Assembly (NCBI RefSeq): GCF_000422965.1
Contig: NZ_AUHB01000003.1
Coordinates: 62,001-126,000, forward strand
Length of the DNA: 64,000 nucleotides
Reading direction: 5' to 3'
Source of the DNA: Pleomorphomonas oryzae DSM 16300
GTDB lineage: Bacteria; Pseudomonadota; Alphaproteobacteria; Rhizobiales; Pleomorphomonadaceae
Position 1 is the stretch's first letter. The number at the start of each line of letters is the position of its first letter. A program made the translations under genes and the position numbers. Positions 48,430 through 57,166 of the stretch are shown one piece after another. The notes under the pieces were generated by a model, which was given only the letters and a program-made list of their open reading frames with translations, did not search any database and was not told the origin of the DNA.

Positions 48430-49950
48430 ATGCCCGCTTCCAGCCTAGTTACCGAAACCGCCGATCTTCTCGCTCGTCTTGGCGTGGTCGAAAGCGCCTA
48501 TACGGGCGGTAGCCTTGTGGTCACATCGCCGATCACCGGAGAGCGGATCGCGGACGTGCGGGAGACCAACACGGCCGAGTGCGACATCGCCATCGCCGCC
48601 GCTGACGCTGCGTTTCGGACCTGGCGTCTCGTGCCGGCACCCAAGCGCGGCGAACTGATCCGCCTGTTCGGGCTCGAACTGAGAGCCGCCAAGGCAGATC
48701 TCGGGCGCCTCGTGACCATCGAGGCCGGCAAGATCGTCTCCGAGGGCCTCGGCGAGGTGCAGGAAATGATCGATATCTGCGATTTCGCGGTCGGTCTCTC
48801 CCGGCAGCTCTATGGTCTTACCGTCGCCACCGAACGGCCGAGCCATCGCATGATGGAGACCTGGCATCCCCTAGGTGTCGTCGGCGTCATCTCCGCTTTC
48901 AACTTTCCCGTCGCTGTCTGGTCCTGGAACGCGGCCATCGCTCTGGTCTGCGGCGACACCGTCGTCTGGAAACCTTCTGAGAAGACGCCGCTCACCGCGC
49001 TGGCTACACAGGCCTTGTTCGAGAAGGCTGCGGCCAAGGCGGGAGCACCGACTGGCCTCTCCGCAGTGATCATCGGCGGCAGGACAATCGGCGAAGCATT
49101 GGTGGACGATGTCAGGATTGCTGCCGTGTCGGCCACCGGCTCGACCGCCATGGGCCGTTCTGTCGCGCCGCGCCTTGCCGCCCGCTTCGCCCGCGCCATT
49201 TTGGAGCTCGGTGGTAACAACGGTGCCATCATTGCCCCTAGCGCCGATCTCGATCTCGTGGTGCGTGGCGTTGCTTTCGCGGCGATGGGAACGGCCGGCC
49301 AACGCTGTACCACGCTCCGGCGTCTTTTCGTTCATGACAGCGCTTATGACAGCCTGCTGCCGCGTCTCAGGAAAGCCTATGCCTCGGTGACCATCGGCGA
49401 TCCGCGAGAGGCCGGAACGTTAGTCGGGCCGCTAATCGACAAGGCCGCCTATGATCGCATGCAAGGGGCGCTTCAGAAGGCGCGGGCCGATGGCGCGACC
49501 GTCCATGGCGGCGAACGCGCCCGCGAAGAACTCGGCGGCAATGCCTTCTATGTCCGGCCGGCTTTGGTCGAGATGCCGGCCCAGACCGAGGTGGTCAGGA
49601 CCGAGACCTTTGCGCCGATCCTCTATGTCATGCGCTACACCGACTTCGACGCAGCGCTCGAAGCGCATAATGCCGTGCCGCAGGGTCTATCCTCGTCGAT
49701 CTTCACCAACGATTTGCGTGAAGCCGAGACTTTCCTGTCCGCCAAGGGCTCGGATTGCGGCATCGTCAACGTCAACATCGGCCCGTCCGGCGCGGAGATC
49801 GGCGGGGCCTTCGGTGGAGAGAAGGAAACCGGCGGCGGTCGTGAGGCCGGTTCGGACGCCTGGAAGGCCTACATGCGCAGGGCGACCAACACCATCAATT
49901 ATGGACGCGATCTGCCGTTGGCGCAGGGCGTCAGCTTCGACGTGGAGTAA
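48430..49950 (+). CDS. Aldehyde dehydrogenase, ALDH7 (alpha-aminoadipic semialdehyde dehydrogenase) type
   Basis: 506 residues from MPASSLVTETADLL. Catalytic blocks: GVVGVISAFNFPVAVWSWN, ATGSTAMGR, the general base in ILELGGNNG and nucleophile in TAGQRCTTLRR, then RTETFAPILYV. GGNN and GQRCTTxRR are marks of the ALDH7/AmaB/Pcd branch, which oxidises L-aminoadipate semialdehyde in equilibrium with piperideine-6-carboxylate, in lysine or pipecolate degradation. The actual substrate here is not proven. An upstream ATG at 48370 would add 20 Arg-rich residues. Confidence 0.88.
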   Translation: MPASSLVTETADLLARLGVVESAYTGGSLVVTSPITGERIADVRETNTAECDIAIAAADAAFRTWRLVPAPKRGELIRLFGLELRAAKADLGRLVTIEAGKIVSEGLGEVQEMIDICDFAVGLSRQLYGLTVATERPSHRMMETWHPLGVVGVISAFNFPVAVWSWNAAIALVCGDTVVWKPSEKTPLTALATQALFEKAAAKAGAPTGLSAVIIGGRTIGEALVDDVRIAAVSATGSTAMGRSVAPRLAARFARAILELGGNNGAIIAPSADLDLVVRGVAFAAMGTAGQRCTTLRRLFVHDSAYDSLLPRLRKAYASVTIGDPREAGTLVGPLIDKAAYDRMQGALQKARADGATVHGGERAREELGGNAFYVRPALVEMPAQTEVVRTETFAPILYVMRYTDFDAALEAHNAVPQGLSSSIFTNDLREAETFLSAKGSDCGIVNVNIGPSGAEIGGAFGGEKETGGGREAGSDAWKAYMRRATNTINYGRDLPLAQGVSFDVE

Positions 49951-49953
49951 GCC

Positions 49954-50751
49954 ATGACGATCCGCGTAATTGTCGCCGGAGCGACCGGCTGGACCGGTAG
50001 CGCTGTGGCCAAGGCGGTGCTCGCCGCCAACGATCTGATGCTGGTCGGCGCCGTTGCTCGCTCGTCGGCTGGTCGCGATCTCGGCGAGGCGCTCGGCAGC
50101 GCGGCTGTCGGCGTGACGGTCGTTGCTACGGTCGAGGAAGCGCTGAAAGCCGGTGCCGATGTTCTTGTCGACTACACCAAGCCGGGGGCGGTGAAGGCCA
50201 ATGCCCTCAAGGCGATTTCCGCCGGTGTTGCCGTGGTGATCGGCACGTCGGGGCTGTCGGCCGACGACTATGCGGAGATCGACAAGGTAGCACGGGAGAA
50301 GAGTGTCGGCGTATTCGCCGCCGGTAACTACTCGATCACCGCCACGCTGATGACCAAGTTCGCGCTGATGGCGGCAAAATACGTCGCCGACGTCGAAGTG
50401 ATCGATTACGCCTCGGCCAGCAAGCCCGATACGCCCTCCGGCACGGCGCGCGAGTTGGCCGAACGTCTTTCCGAAGTGCGCCAGCCGGCCACTTCAAAGC
50501 CATTGAACGAGCTCGGCGGCGTCAGGGAGACACGCGGCGGTGCCATTGGCGCCGTGCAGGTGCACTCGCTGCGCATGCCGGGTTATGTCCTGTCCTGCGA
50601 GGCGCAGTTCGGCGCACCGGGCGAGCGGCTTCTCCTCCGTCACGATGCCGGCTCCGACGCCGCGCCCTACGTTGCAGGCACGCTGCTTGCCGTGCGGCAC
50701 GTGCGGGAACAGGCAGGCCTCAGGCGAGGGCTGGACCTGTTGATCGATTGA
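49954..50751 (+). CDS. DapB-like reductase paralogue lacking the catalytic His pair
   Basis: 265 residues with the fold marks of 4-hydroxy-tetrahydrodipicolinate reductase: N-terminal GATGWTG (9-15; DapB has GxxGRMG), VDYTKPGAVKANA, VIGTSGLS, NYSITATLM and KPDTPSGTA. The DapB active-site HH-x-x-K is reduced to AS-x-x-K (153-157: ASASK), so the catalytic His is gone while the Lys and SGT substrate motif stay. It is coupled to ALDH7 (three-base gap, GGAG inside the ALDH end). Probably reduces another cyclic imine or acts as a dehydrogenase; lysine biosynthesis is unlikely. Confidence 0.85.
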   Translation: MTIRVIVAGATGWTGSAVAKAVLAANDLMLVGAVARSSAGRDLGEALGSAAVGVTVVATVEEALKAGADVLVDYTKPGAVKANALKAISAGVAVVIGTSGLSADDYAEIDKVAREKSVGVFAAGNYSITATLMTKFALMAAKYVADVEVIDYASASKPDTPSGTARELAERLSEVRQPATSKPLNELGGVRETRGGAIGAVQVHSLRMPGYVLSCEAQFGAPGERLLLRHDAGSDAAPYVAGTLLAVRHVREQAGLRRGLDLLID

Positions 50752-50808
50752 CCGATTTCTCTACGTTCCGGTCGATGACCGGCCTCATTGTTCTGGGAGT
50801 TGCCCACC

Positions 50809-52476
50809 TTGTCCTCGTCCATTCCGTCCCGCACCGGCGGCCAGATCCTGATCGATCAGCTCATTCGGCAAGGGGTCGAGCGGCTCACCTGCGTGCCCGG
50901 TGAATCCTATCTTGCTGTTCTCGACGCACTGCACGACAGCTCGATCGATGTACTGGTGTGCCGCAACGAGGCCGGCGCCACCATGATGGCCGACGCCTAT
51001 GGCAAGCTCACCGGTAAGCCGGGCATCTGCTTCGTGACGCGGGCACCCGGCGCTACCAATGCCGCGCCGGGCCTGCACATTGCCGAGCATGACTCGACGC
51101 CGCTGATCCTGTTCGTCGGTCAGGCCGAGCGGGGCATGCTGGAGCGTGGCTGCTTCCAGGAAATGGACTATAAGGCGGTGTTTGGCTCCATCGCCAAATG
51201 GGTGGTGGAAATCGACGATCCCGCCCGAATCCCCGAACTGGTCGCCCGCGCCTTCCGCGTCGCCATGCAGGGACGGCCCGGCGTGGTGGTCGTGTCGTTG
51301 CCGGAAGATATGTTGACCGAAACGGCGGAGGTGGCCGATGCGCCGCTCGTCGAACCAGCAGAAATCTGGCCGGGACTGGCCGATCTCGCACGGTTGCAGA
51401 AGCTCATCTGGGAGGCGAAGCGGCCGCTGGTCATCGTCGGTGGATCGCGCTGGAGCGAGCGGGCTCGGCGCGAGGTGATCCGCTTTGCCGAGCGCTTCGA
51501 CCTGCCAGTGGCGACAAGCTTCCGCCGCGCCTCGTTGTTTCCGGCCGACCACCCGAATTATGCCGGCGATCTCGGCCTCGGCGCCAATCCGAAGCTCGCG
51601 ACCCGCGTTCGCGACGCGGACGTACTGCTTGTCATCGGCGGCCGCCTGTCGGAATCGCCGTCGTCGTCCTACACGCTTCTCGACATACCGCAGCCCAAGC
51701 AGACGCTGATCCACGTCTATCCCGATCCGGAGGAGATCGGACGCGTCTATCAGCCGACGCTCGGCATTGTTGCCAGTCCGCATGCCTTCGCTTCGGCGCT
51801 CTCCACAGTGCATCCGCCGGTCGAGATTCCCTGGTCGAATGAGACGAAGACGGCCCGTGCCGATTTTCTCGCCTGGACCGACAAGCCCACGGTGCTGCCG
51901 GGTGATTTTCAATATGGCGATGCTGTGGTCTGGCTGCGCGAACATCTGCCGCCCGAGACGATCATTGCCAATGGCGCCGGCAATTATGCCATCTGGGTGC
52001 ACCGCTATTGGCGGTATCGCAGCTTTACCGGCCAGCTGGCGCCGACGTCGGGGTCGGTCGGCTATTCGGTGCCGGCCGGCGTCATGGCCAAGCGACAGTT
52101 TCCTGAGCGGCCCGTGGTGGTCTTTGCCGGGGACGGCTGTTTCCTGATGAACGGCCAGGAGTTTGCCACCGCGGTCCAGTACGATATTCCGGTCGTGGTG
52201 ATCGTCATCGACAATGCCATGTACGGCACCATCCGCATGCATCAGGAGCGCGAGTATCCCGGCCGCGTCTCGGCGACATCGCTGAAGAATCCAGACTTCG
52301 CAGCCTTGGCCCGCGCCTATGGCGGCCATGGTGAAACCGTGCGGACCACGGCGGAGTTCGCGCCGGCCTTTGAGAGGGCAATGGCATCCGGTAAGCCGGC
52401 TATCATCCATTGTTTCCTTGATCCGCAGGCTGTGACCCCGGCGAAGACGCTGGATCAATTCGCCGGCCGCGTCTGA
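50809..52476 (+). CDS. Thiamine-diphosphate-dependent enzyme (acetolactate synthase/benzoylformate decarboxylase-like)
   Basis: 555 residues from TTG 50809 (GGGAG upstream). Three-domain ThDP enzyme: the Pyr domain has the cofactor-activating glutamate in CRNEAGATMMADAYG, the middle domain RPLVIVGGSRWSE, and the PP domain GDGCFLMNGQEFATAVQ to VIDN. The N-terminus CVPGESYLAVLDAL belongs to an uncharacterised ThDP group; no regulatory subunit is near, so branched-chain synthesis is unlikely. Last gene of the ALDH7 - DapB-like - ThDP set. Reaction unknown: decarboxylation of a 2-keto acid or C-C ligation. Confidence 0.88.
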   Translation: MSSSIPSRTGGQILIDQLIRQGVERLTCVPGESYLAVLDALHDSSIDVLVCRNEAGATMMADAYGKLTGKPGICFVTRAPGATNAAPGLHIAEHDSTPLILFVGQAERGMLERGCFQEMDYKAVFGSIAKWVVEIDDPARIPELVARAFRVAMQGRPGVVVVSLPEDMLTETAEVADAPLVEPAEIWPGLADLARLQKLIWEAKRPLVIVGGSRWSERARREVIRFAERFDLPVATSFRRASLFPADHPNYAGDLGLGANPKLATRVRDADVLLVIGGRLSESPSSSYTLLDIPQPKQTLIHVYPDPEEIGRVYQPTLGIVASPHAFASALSTVHPPVEIPWSNETKTARADFLAWTDKPTVLPGDFQYGDAVVWLREHLPPETIIANGAGNYAIWVHRYWRYRSFTGQLAPTSGSVGYSVPAGVMAKRQFPERPVVVFAGDGCFLMNGQEFATAVQYDIPVVVIVIDNAMYGTIRMHQEREYPGRVSATSLKNPDFAALARAYGGHGETVRTTAEFAPAFERAMASGKPAIIHCFLDPQAVTPAKTLDQFAGRV

Positions 52477-52487
52477 CCCCAGCAAAA

Positions 52488-52517
52488 AAGGCCCGGCCTT
52501 GATATTGGCCGGGCCTT
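52488..52517. terminator. Bidirectional terminator between the ThDP enzyme and the MFS gene
   Basis: Perfect eleven-base arms AAGGCCCGGCC and GGCCGGGCCTT around TTGATATT. A run of six T follows on the minus strand, so it is strongest for the MFS gene; on the plus strand the tail is CTTCCGTTC. Confidence 0.9.
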
Positions 52518-52537
52518 CCGTTCGAAACTGGTGCCGA

Positions 52538-54208
52538 TCAGTAGTCGGCGTGGATGTCGTTGTCCTTGGTTTCGCGGACAAACAGCATGCCGATGACCAG
52601 CGTGACAGCCGCCACGACGATCGGGTACCAGAGGCCGTAGTAGATGTCGCCGGTGGCTGCCACCATGGCGAAGGCCGTCGTCGGCAGGAAACCGCCGAAC
52701 CAGCCGTTGCCGATGTGATAGGGAAGCGACATCGACGTATAGCGGATGCGGGTGGGGAACATTTCCACCAGGATCGCGGCGATCGGGCCGTAGACCATGG
52801 TGACGTAGAGCACCAGCACGAAGAGCAGCAGCGTCACCATGACCAGGTTGATCCGCGCCGGATCGGCCTTGGCCGGATAACCGGCGGCGGTGATGGCGTC
52901 GGTCAGCGACTTGGTGAACACCTGGGCCGGCGTCGAGCCGTCCGCGCTGGCGGCGGGATTGAAAGCCACTGCGGTGGCGCCGATCTTGACGGTCGCCGGC
53001 GTTCCTGCCGCTGCCGTCTCGTTTTCATAAGGTACGCCCGCCTTGACAAGAGCAGCTTTTGCCACGTCGCAAGACGTGGTGAACTTGGAAGTACCCACGG
53101 GGTTGAACTGGAACGAGCACTCGTTCGGGTCGGCAACGACGATCACCGGGGAGTTGGCGACAGCCTGTTCCAGCGCCGGGTTGGCGTAGTGAGTGATCCC
53201 CTTGAAGATCGGGAAATAGGTAAGGCAGGCGAGCAGCAGGCCGACCATGATGATCGGCTTGCGTCCGATCCGGTCCGACAGCGATCCGAAGATCACGAAG
53301 AACGGCGTGGCGATCAACAGCGAGGCGGCGATCAGGAGATTGGCGGTCTGTGCCTCTACCTTCAACGTCTGCGTCAGGAAGAACAGCGCGTAGAATTGAC
53401 CCGTGTACCAGACCACCGCCTGACCGGCGACGAGACCGAACAGGGCGAGCAGGACGACCTTGAGGTTCTTCCACTTGCCAAAGGCTTCGGTGAGCGGCGC
53501 CTTGGAGGTCTTGCCGTCTTCCTGCATGCGGCGGAAGGCCGGGCTCTCGTTGAGCTTCAGGCGGATCCAGACCGAGATGGCCAGCAACAGGATCGACACC
53601 AGGAAAGGAATGCGCCAGCCCCAGGCGTTGAAATCGTCAGCTGACAACCCGGCGCGACAGCCGAGGATGACCAGAAGCGACAGGAACAGGCCGAGCGTAG
53701 CCGTCGTCTGGATCCAGGAGGTGTAGGCGCCCCGACGATGGTCGGGCGCGTGCTCGGCGACGTAGGTCGCCGCACCGCCATACTCGCCACCGAGCGCGAG
53801 GCCTTGCAAGAGGCGGAGCAGGATCAAGATGATCGGCGCAATCATACCGATGGTGGCGTAGTTGGGCAGGATGCCGACAATGAAGGTCGATGCACCCATG
53901 ATCAGGATAGTGACGAGGAAGGTGTATTTACGACCGATCATGTCACCGAGCCGGCCGAATACCAGCGCGCCGAATGGCCTGACAGCAAAGCCGGCAGCAA
54001 AGGCAAGCAGGGCGAAGATGAAGGCCGCCGTCGGGTTGACGCCGGAAAAGAACTGGGCGGCTATGACCGCTGACAGGGAACCGTAGAGATAGAAATCGTA
54101 CCACTCGAAGACGGTGCCGAGCGACGAGGCGAAGATGACGTGTCGCTCTTCCTTCGTCATGACATATGAGGCAGGTGACTTCGTCGGGTCGACGGTGACG
54201 GATGTCAT
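52538..54208 (-). CDS. MFS transporter, metabolite:H+ symporter (MHS) type, with large loop insertion
   Basis: 556 residues from MTSVTVDPTKS (GGAGG upstream), longer than the usual 430-450. MHS-family marks: LGTVFEWYDFYLYG, RPFGALVFGRLGDMIGRKYTF, GGEYGGAATYVAEHAP and SLSDRIGRKP. Between the central and last helices (about 355-460) is an extra-membrane insertion of roughly 100 residues with two Cys. MHS carriers import organic acids or osmolytes. Convergent with the ALDH7 - DapB-like - ThDP genes, so it could supply their substrate. Confidence 0.9.
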   Translation of the reverse strand: MTSVTVDPTKSPASYVMTKEERHVIFASSLGTVFEWYDFYLYGSLSAVIAAQFFSGVNPTAAFIFALLAFAAGFAVRPFGALVFGRLGDMIGRKYTFLVTILIMGASTFIVGILPNYATIGMIAPIILILLRLLQGLALGGEYGGAATYVAEHAPDHRRGAYTSWIQTTATLGLFLSLLVILGCRAGLSADDFNAWGWRIPFLVSILLLAISVWIRLKLNESPAFRRMQEDGKTSKAPLTEAFGKWKNLKVVLLALFGLVAGQAVVWYTGQFYALFFLTQTLKVEAQTANLLIAASLLIATPFFVIFGSLSDRIGRKPIIMVGLLLACLTYFPIFKGITHYANPALEQAVANSPVIVVADPNECSFQFNPVGTSKFTTSCDVAKAALVKAGVPYENETAAAGTPATVKIGATAVAFNPAASADGSTPAQVFTKSLTDAITAAGYPAKADPARINLVMVTLLLFVLVLYVTMVYGPIAAILVEMFPTRIRYTSMSLPYHIGNGWFGGFLPTTAFAMVAATGDIYYGLWYPIVVAAVTLVIGMLFVRETKDNDIHADY

Positions 54209-54396
54209 CGGTATTCCTCCCAAATCGTGATGCTTCGCCCCGGTCCGTCCAGCCGGTCGATGGCGACCGGCGGCTCCACCCGGACTCGGGGGGGCGAGGC
54301 GTAATACTACGTAGGCGGGAGTTGTACGTGAAGGTACCGATAACGGAATCTTTAGTCTACCAACGATGTGACAGGCGGAAATCTGGCAATATCCGT

Positions 54397-55212
54397 TCAG
54401 GAATTAGCCGGGCGTCCTAGTGCAGACGCCTCGAATTTTCCAGAGTTCATGATGTGGCGCCACGCCGTCACCACGTCATCGGGAATATCGACATGTGGCA
54501 GGAAGCCCTTGCCGCGCGGCCCGTAGCCGTTTTCGTCGTCCGTCAGGCGTTGGATCTCACCGGTCAGCAACGACAGGAAGCGTTCGGGCGTCCATTTGTG
54601 GCTGTTCGGGCTCTGGAGGTAGTCGATCCGGTCGCGGCGGTAGCCGATGCAGGGCACCTGCACCGGCCAATTGATGATCGTAGGACAGGTTGTATCGGCC
54701 CAGGCCTGCCGAAACGAAGCATCGGTGCGCCGCTGCATCAGCGGGTCTTGAACGAGCAATATCGCGGCCGGCACCAGTCTCTGCGCATCGAGAAAGCGCC
54801 GGCTGAAAAGGCCGTTTTCGCCGCAGTTGGTCGACGCATCTTCCAGCAACAGCCGCGACTGATTGAGCCCGAGAAACATGGCCGCGATGTCGCCGAGCAA
54901 GCGAGCTTCCGATGTCTGGCTGGCGAGGGCCTTGCGGTAGACAGGATGGGCATCGACGGCGGCTGCCAGCAGACCAGTCGAATGACCGATGCCGCCCGAG
55001 ATCAAGAGCGGCACGCCCCTTGTCCTGGCCTTCTTCACCGCGCCTTCCAGGGTCCATAACAGGGCGTTGCCGGCGAGCACCACCAGATCGAAAGCCGGTG
55101 CGCTGTGTTTGTCCTGGTTGCCAAGGTCGTCAAGCGCCAGAAAGCGCGCGACGATATTGATCGCCGTGATGTCATCGGCGTCTAGCGGACCATAGGGACC
55201 AAAGGAGGACAT
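54397..55212 (-). CDS. ydcF: YdcF family protein (DUF218)
   Basis: 271 residues closely following E. coli YdcF in layout: AFDLVVLAGNALLWTLEGA, PLLISGGIGHST, LLEDASTNCGENGLFS, LVQDPLMQRRTDASFR and the C-terminal ERFLSLLTGEIQRLTDDENGYGPRG. YdcF binds S-adenosylmethionine in vitro and has a Rossmann-like fold; its physiological role is unknown. Start MSSFGPYGPLDADD was chosen by alignment from memory with YdcF. Confidence 0.88.
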   Translation of the reverse strand: MSSFGPYGPLDADDITAINIVARFLALDDLGNQDKHSAPAFDLVVLAGNALLWTLEGAVKKARTRGVPLLISGGIGHSTGLLAAAVDAHPVYRKALASQTSEARLLGDIAAMFLGLNQSRLLLEDASTNCGENGLFSRRFLDAQRLVPAAILLVQDPLMQRRTDASFRQAWADTTCPTIINWPVQVPCIGYRRDRIDYLQSPNSHKWTPERFLSLLTGEIQRLTDDENGYGPRGKGFLPHVDIPDDVVTAWRHIMNSGKFEASALGRPANS

Positions 55213-55472
55213 AAAAGACTTTCGCGTATGCGGCCGCAGGGATGTCACGACCCGTTACAACAACTTGTATGAGGCAAGGTTCTGGCAGACCATCCGTGGC
55301 AGCGCTCATTCGGCCGGCGCAGCCGACCCTAATCGATCCAGCCTCCCTTGCAGTCGCCAATCCGATCCCTCTGCTGCGTGTTTCCTGTTGCGGGCCATCT
55401 GCCGAGAAGATAGGCAACGGACAGTTCCGCGGGCGGATGGGCCGCCCGCCGCAGACATCGGAGAGTCCCCTC

Positions 55473-55823
55473 ATGGCGATCACCCGCATCGAGCCCGGCA
55501 AGCGCATGAGCAACGCCGTCATCCACAACAAGACCGTCTATCTCGCTGGTCAGGTCGGCTCGCCGAAGGGCGACGTCAAGTCGCAGGCCGTCGAAGCTCT
55601 GGCCGAGGTCGATCGCCTGCTGGCCGCAGCCGGCACCGACAAGACGCGGGCTCTGCAGGCCATCGTCTGGCTGGCCGACATGGCCGACTTTGCCGCCATG
55701 AACGAGGTATGGGAATCCTGGGTGGCGCCGGGCAACACGCCGGCGCGTGCGACGGGCGAAGCCAAGCTGGCCGCGCCGGAGTACAAGGTCGAGTTCATCA
55801 TAACCGCTGCCCTGCCGGATTGA
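55473..55823 (+). CDS. RidA family protein
   Basis: 116 residues from MAITRIEPGKRMSNAVIHN, with GGAGAG eight bases upstream. RidA/YjgF/UK114 fold, with the NKTVYLAGQVG core and a C-terminal EYKVEFIITAAL. The arginine that binds the substrate carboxylate in canonical RidA appears to be in the segment NTPARATGEAKLA. Canonical RidA hydrolyses reactive enamine/imine intermediates from PLP enzymes; this one belongs to a divergent subgroup (YjgH/Rid-other), so specificity is uncertain. Confidence 0.88.
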   Translation: MAITRIEPGKRMSNAVIHNKTVYLAGQVGSPKGDVKSQAVEALAEVDRLLAAAGTDKTRALQAIVWLADMADFAAMNEVWESWVAPGNTPARATGEAKLAAPEYKVEFIITAALPD

Positions 55824-55967
55824 TCCGGCGCCAGCTGCACTGATCATTCAGGGCATCCGCCGCTCTGGATTGACGAGCTTGAGCGGATACCCGGCCAAAC
55901 GGTCTGGGGCGTTTTTCCGGTCGATGTTTCGATCGGCCCGGGGAGCGCTCCAGAAGCACCGATTGGA

Positions 55968-57029
55968 GTGGAATCGTCACTCCAGCGTGTTATCAGGAAG
56001 ATCGCGGTCCGCCGCGCCTGTGTCCGGAGTGTCTGGCCCTTGCTCAACACCGAGATTCCCGGCTTCGTTTGGGCCTATCGTTTTGACGCCGTCACCGGCG
56101 TCGGCCATCCCTTGCCGCCGACCACGTTACGCGAGGACTTGATCGTCCACGAGGGCTTTGTCTGGCTGCATCTGGCCCTCAGCGACGCGCGGGTTCCCAA
56201 GTTTTTGGAAGGCTTCGCCGATCTTCCGGAGGCGGCACGGGCGACACTCACTGATCGCGACAACCATGTGGTGCTTGCCTCCGACGATGGCGTGCTACAC
56301 GGCGTATTCACCGATATCGAGCGTGCCTTCGATTATGAGACCAACGATATCGGCTGGTTCCGTTTTGCAGCCTCCGAGCGGCTGATTGTCACGGCGCGGC
56401 TACATCCCCTGCGCTGTGTGGAAGCAGCCCGGCTTGCCGTGGACCGCGGCCTCGCCATTCACGAGGCGGTGGGCGTGTTCGCGGCCGTCGTTACCGAATT
56501 CGAGAAGGTGGTGGACTCCCTCATCCTCGAGATGGGCGACGAGCTCGACCGCATCGAGGATTATGTTTTCGAGACGGCGCCGCGCGACGAGCGCCGCCGC
56601 CTCGGTCCGGTCCGGCGCACCATCGTCCGGCTAAACCGCCAGCTCCGAGCCTCGGTAGCTCTGTTCCGTCGCTATCAACGCTGGGACGAGCCGGACCCGC
56701 TGCCCACTGGTACGGTGGAGATGGCCGAGACGCTGGCCGATCTGCTCGGCTCGGCTTCGCAGGAGATGCAGGCCCTCCAGGATCGGGCACGCCTGCTGCA
56801 CGAAGAAATCGACTCCAAGATTTCTTCCGAAACCAACCGCCACCTCTACATACTCTCGATCATGACAGCCTTCCTGTTGCCACCGACGCTTGTCACCGGC
56901 TTTTTCGGCATGAACACCGGCGGGCTGCCTTTCGCCGGCGAGCATTTCGGAACAGTGTTCGCGTTCCTGCTCGGCGGGTTGTCGATATGGGGCGCCTGGT
57001 GGTTCCTCAAGAGGGTCGGCATTCTCTAG
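55968..57029 (+). CDS. CorA/ZntB-family divalent cation transporter
   Basis: Up to 353 residues from GTG 55968; a TTG at 56040 (giving MLNTEIPGFVWAYRF) fits the usual ZntB start better and would give 329. A cytoplasmic funnel domain with long helices (about 180-280) precedes two C-terminal transmembrane helices. The pore motif GMN is in FFGMNTGGLPF. ZntB members move Zn2+ in proton symport. The TAG stop lies inside the edge of RIME-like repeat copy B. Confidence 0.9.
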   Translation: MESSLQRVIRKIAVRRACVRSVWPLLNTEIPGFVWAYRFDAVTGVGHPLPPTTLREDLIVHEGFVWLHLALSDARVPKFLEGFADLPEAARATLTDRDNHVVLASDDGVLHGVFTDIERAFDYETNDIGWFRFAASERLIVTARLHPLRCVEAARLAVDRGLAIHEAVGVFAAVVTEFEKVVDSLILEMGDELDRIEDYVFETAPRDERRRLGPVRRTIVRLNRQLRASVALFRRYQRWDEPDPLPTGTVEMAETLADLLGSASQEMQALQDRARLLHEEIDSKISSETNRHLYILSIMTAFLLPPTLVTGFFGMNTGGLPFAGEHFGTVFAFLLGGLSIWGAWWFLKRVGIL

Positions 57030-57133
57030 AGCAATTTCAGCAAAAGTGGGAACCGGTTTTGAGTCCGAAATTGCGGTGAAACAAAAAGTTAGAGCATTTC
57101 CGGCGAACCGGAGTTCGCCGGAAATGCTCTAGA
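57025..57133. repeat. RIME-like intergenic mosaic repeat, copy B
   Basis: About 109 bases bounded by TCTAGAGCAATTTC and GAAATGCTCTAGA. The left part has the palindrome-like motif GGAACCGGTTTTGAGTCCGA known from rhizobial RIME elements; the right part is a hairpin TAGAGCATTTCCGGCGAAC / GTTCGCCGGAAATGCTCTA. It lies between the CorA and aglK 3' ends and provides the CorA TAG stop. Confidence 0.8.
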
Positions 57134-57160
57134 AGACGGTCGCCCTTGGCGGGCGACCGT
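57132..57160 (-). terminator. Terminator of the agl operon
   Basis: Arms ACGGTCGCCC (57136-57145) and GGGCGACCGT (57151-57160) with a five-base loop, a few bases after the aglK stop; the minus-strand tail is CTTCT, directly before RIME copy B. Confidence 0.7.
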
Positions 57161-57166
57161 GATCGC

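Noticed and set aside
52499-53644. Long plus-strand frame over the MFS gene
   Set aside because: Starts inside the terminator hairpin and is antisense to the transporter, whose motifs are clear.
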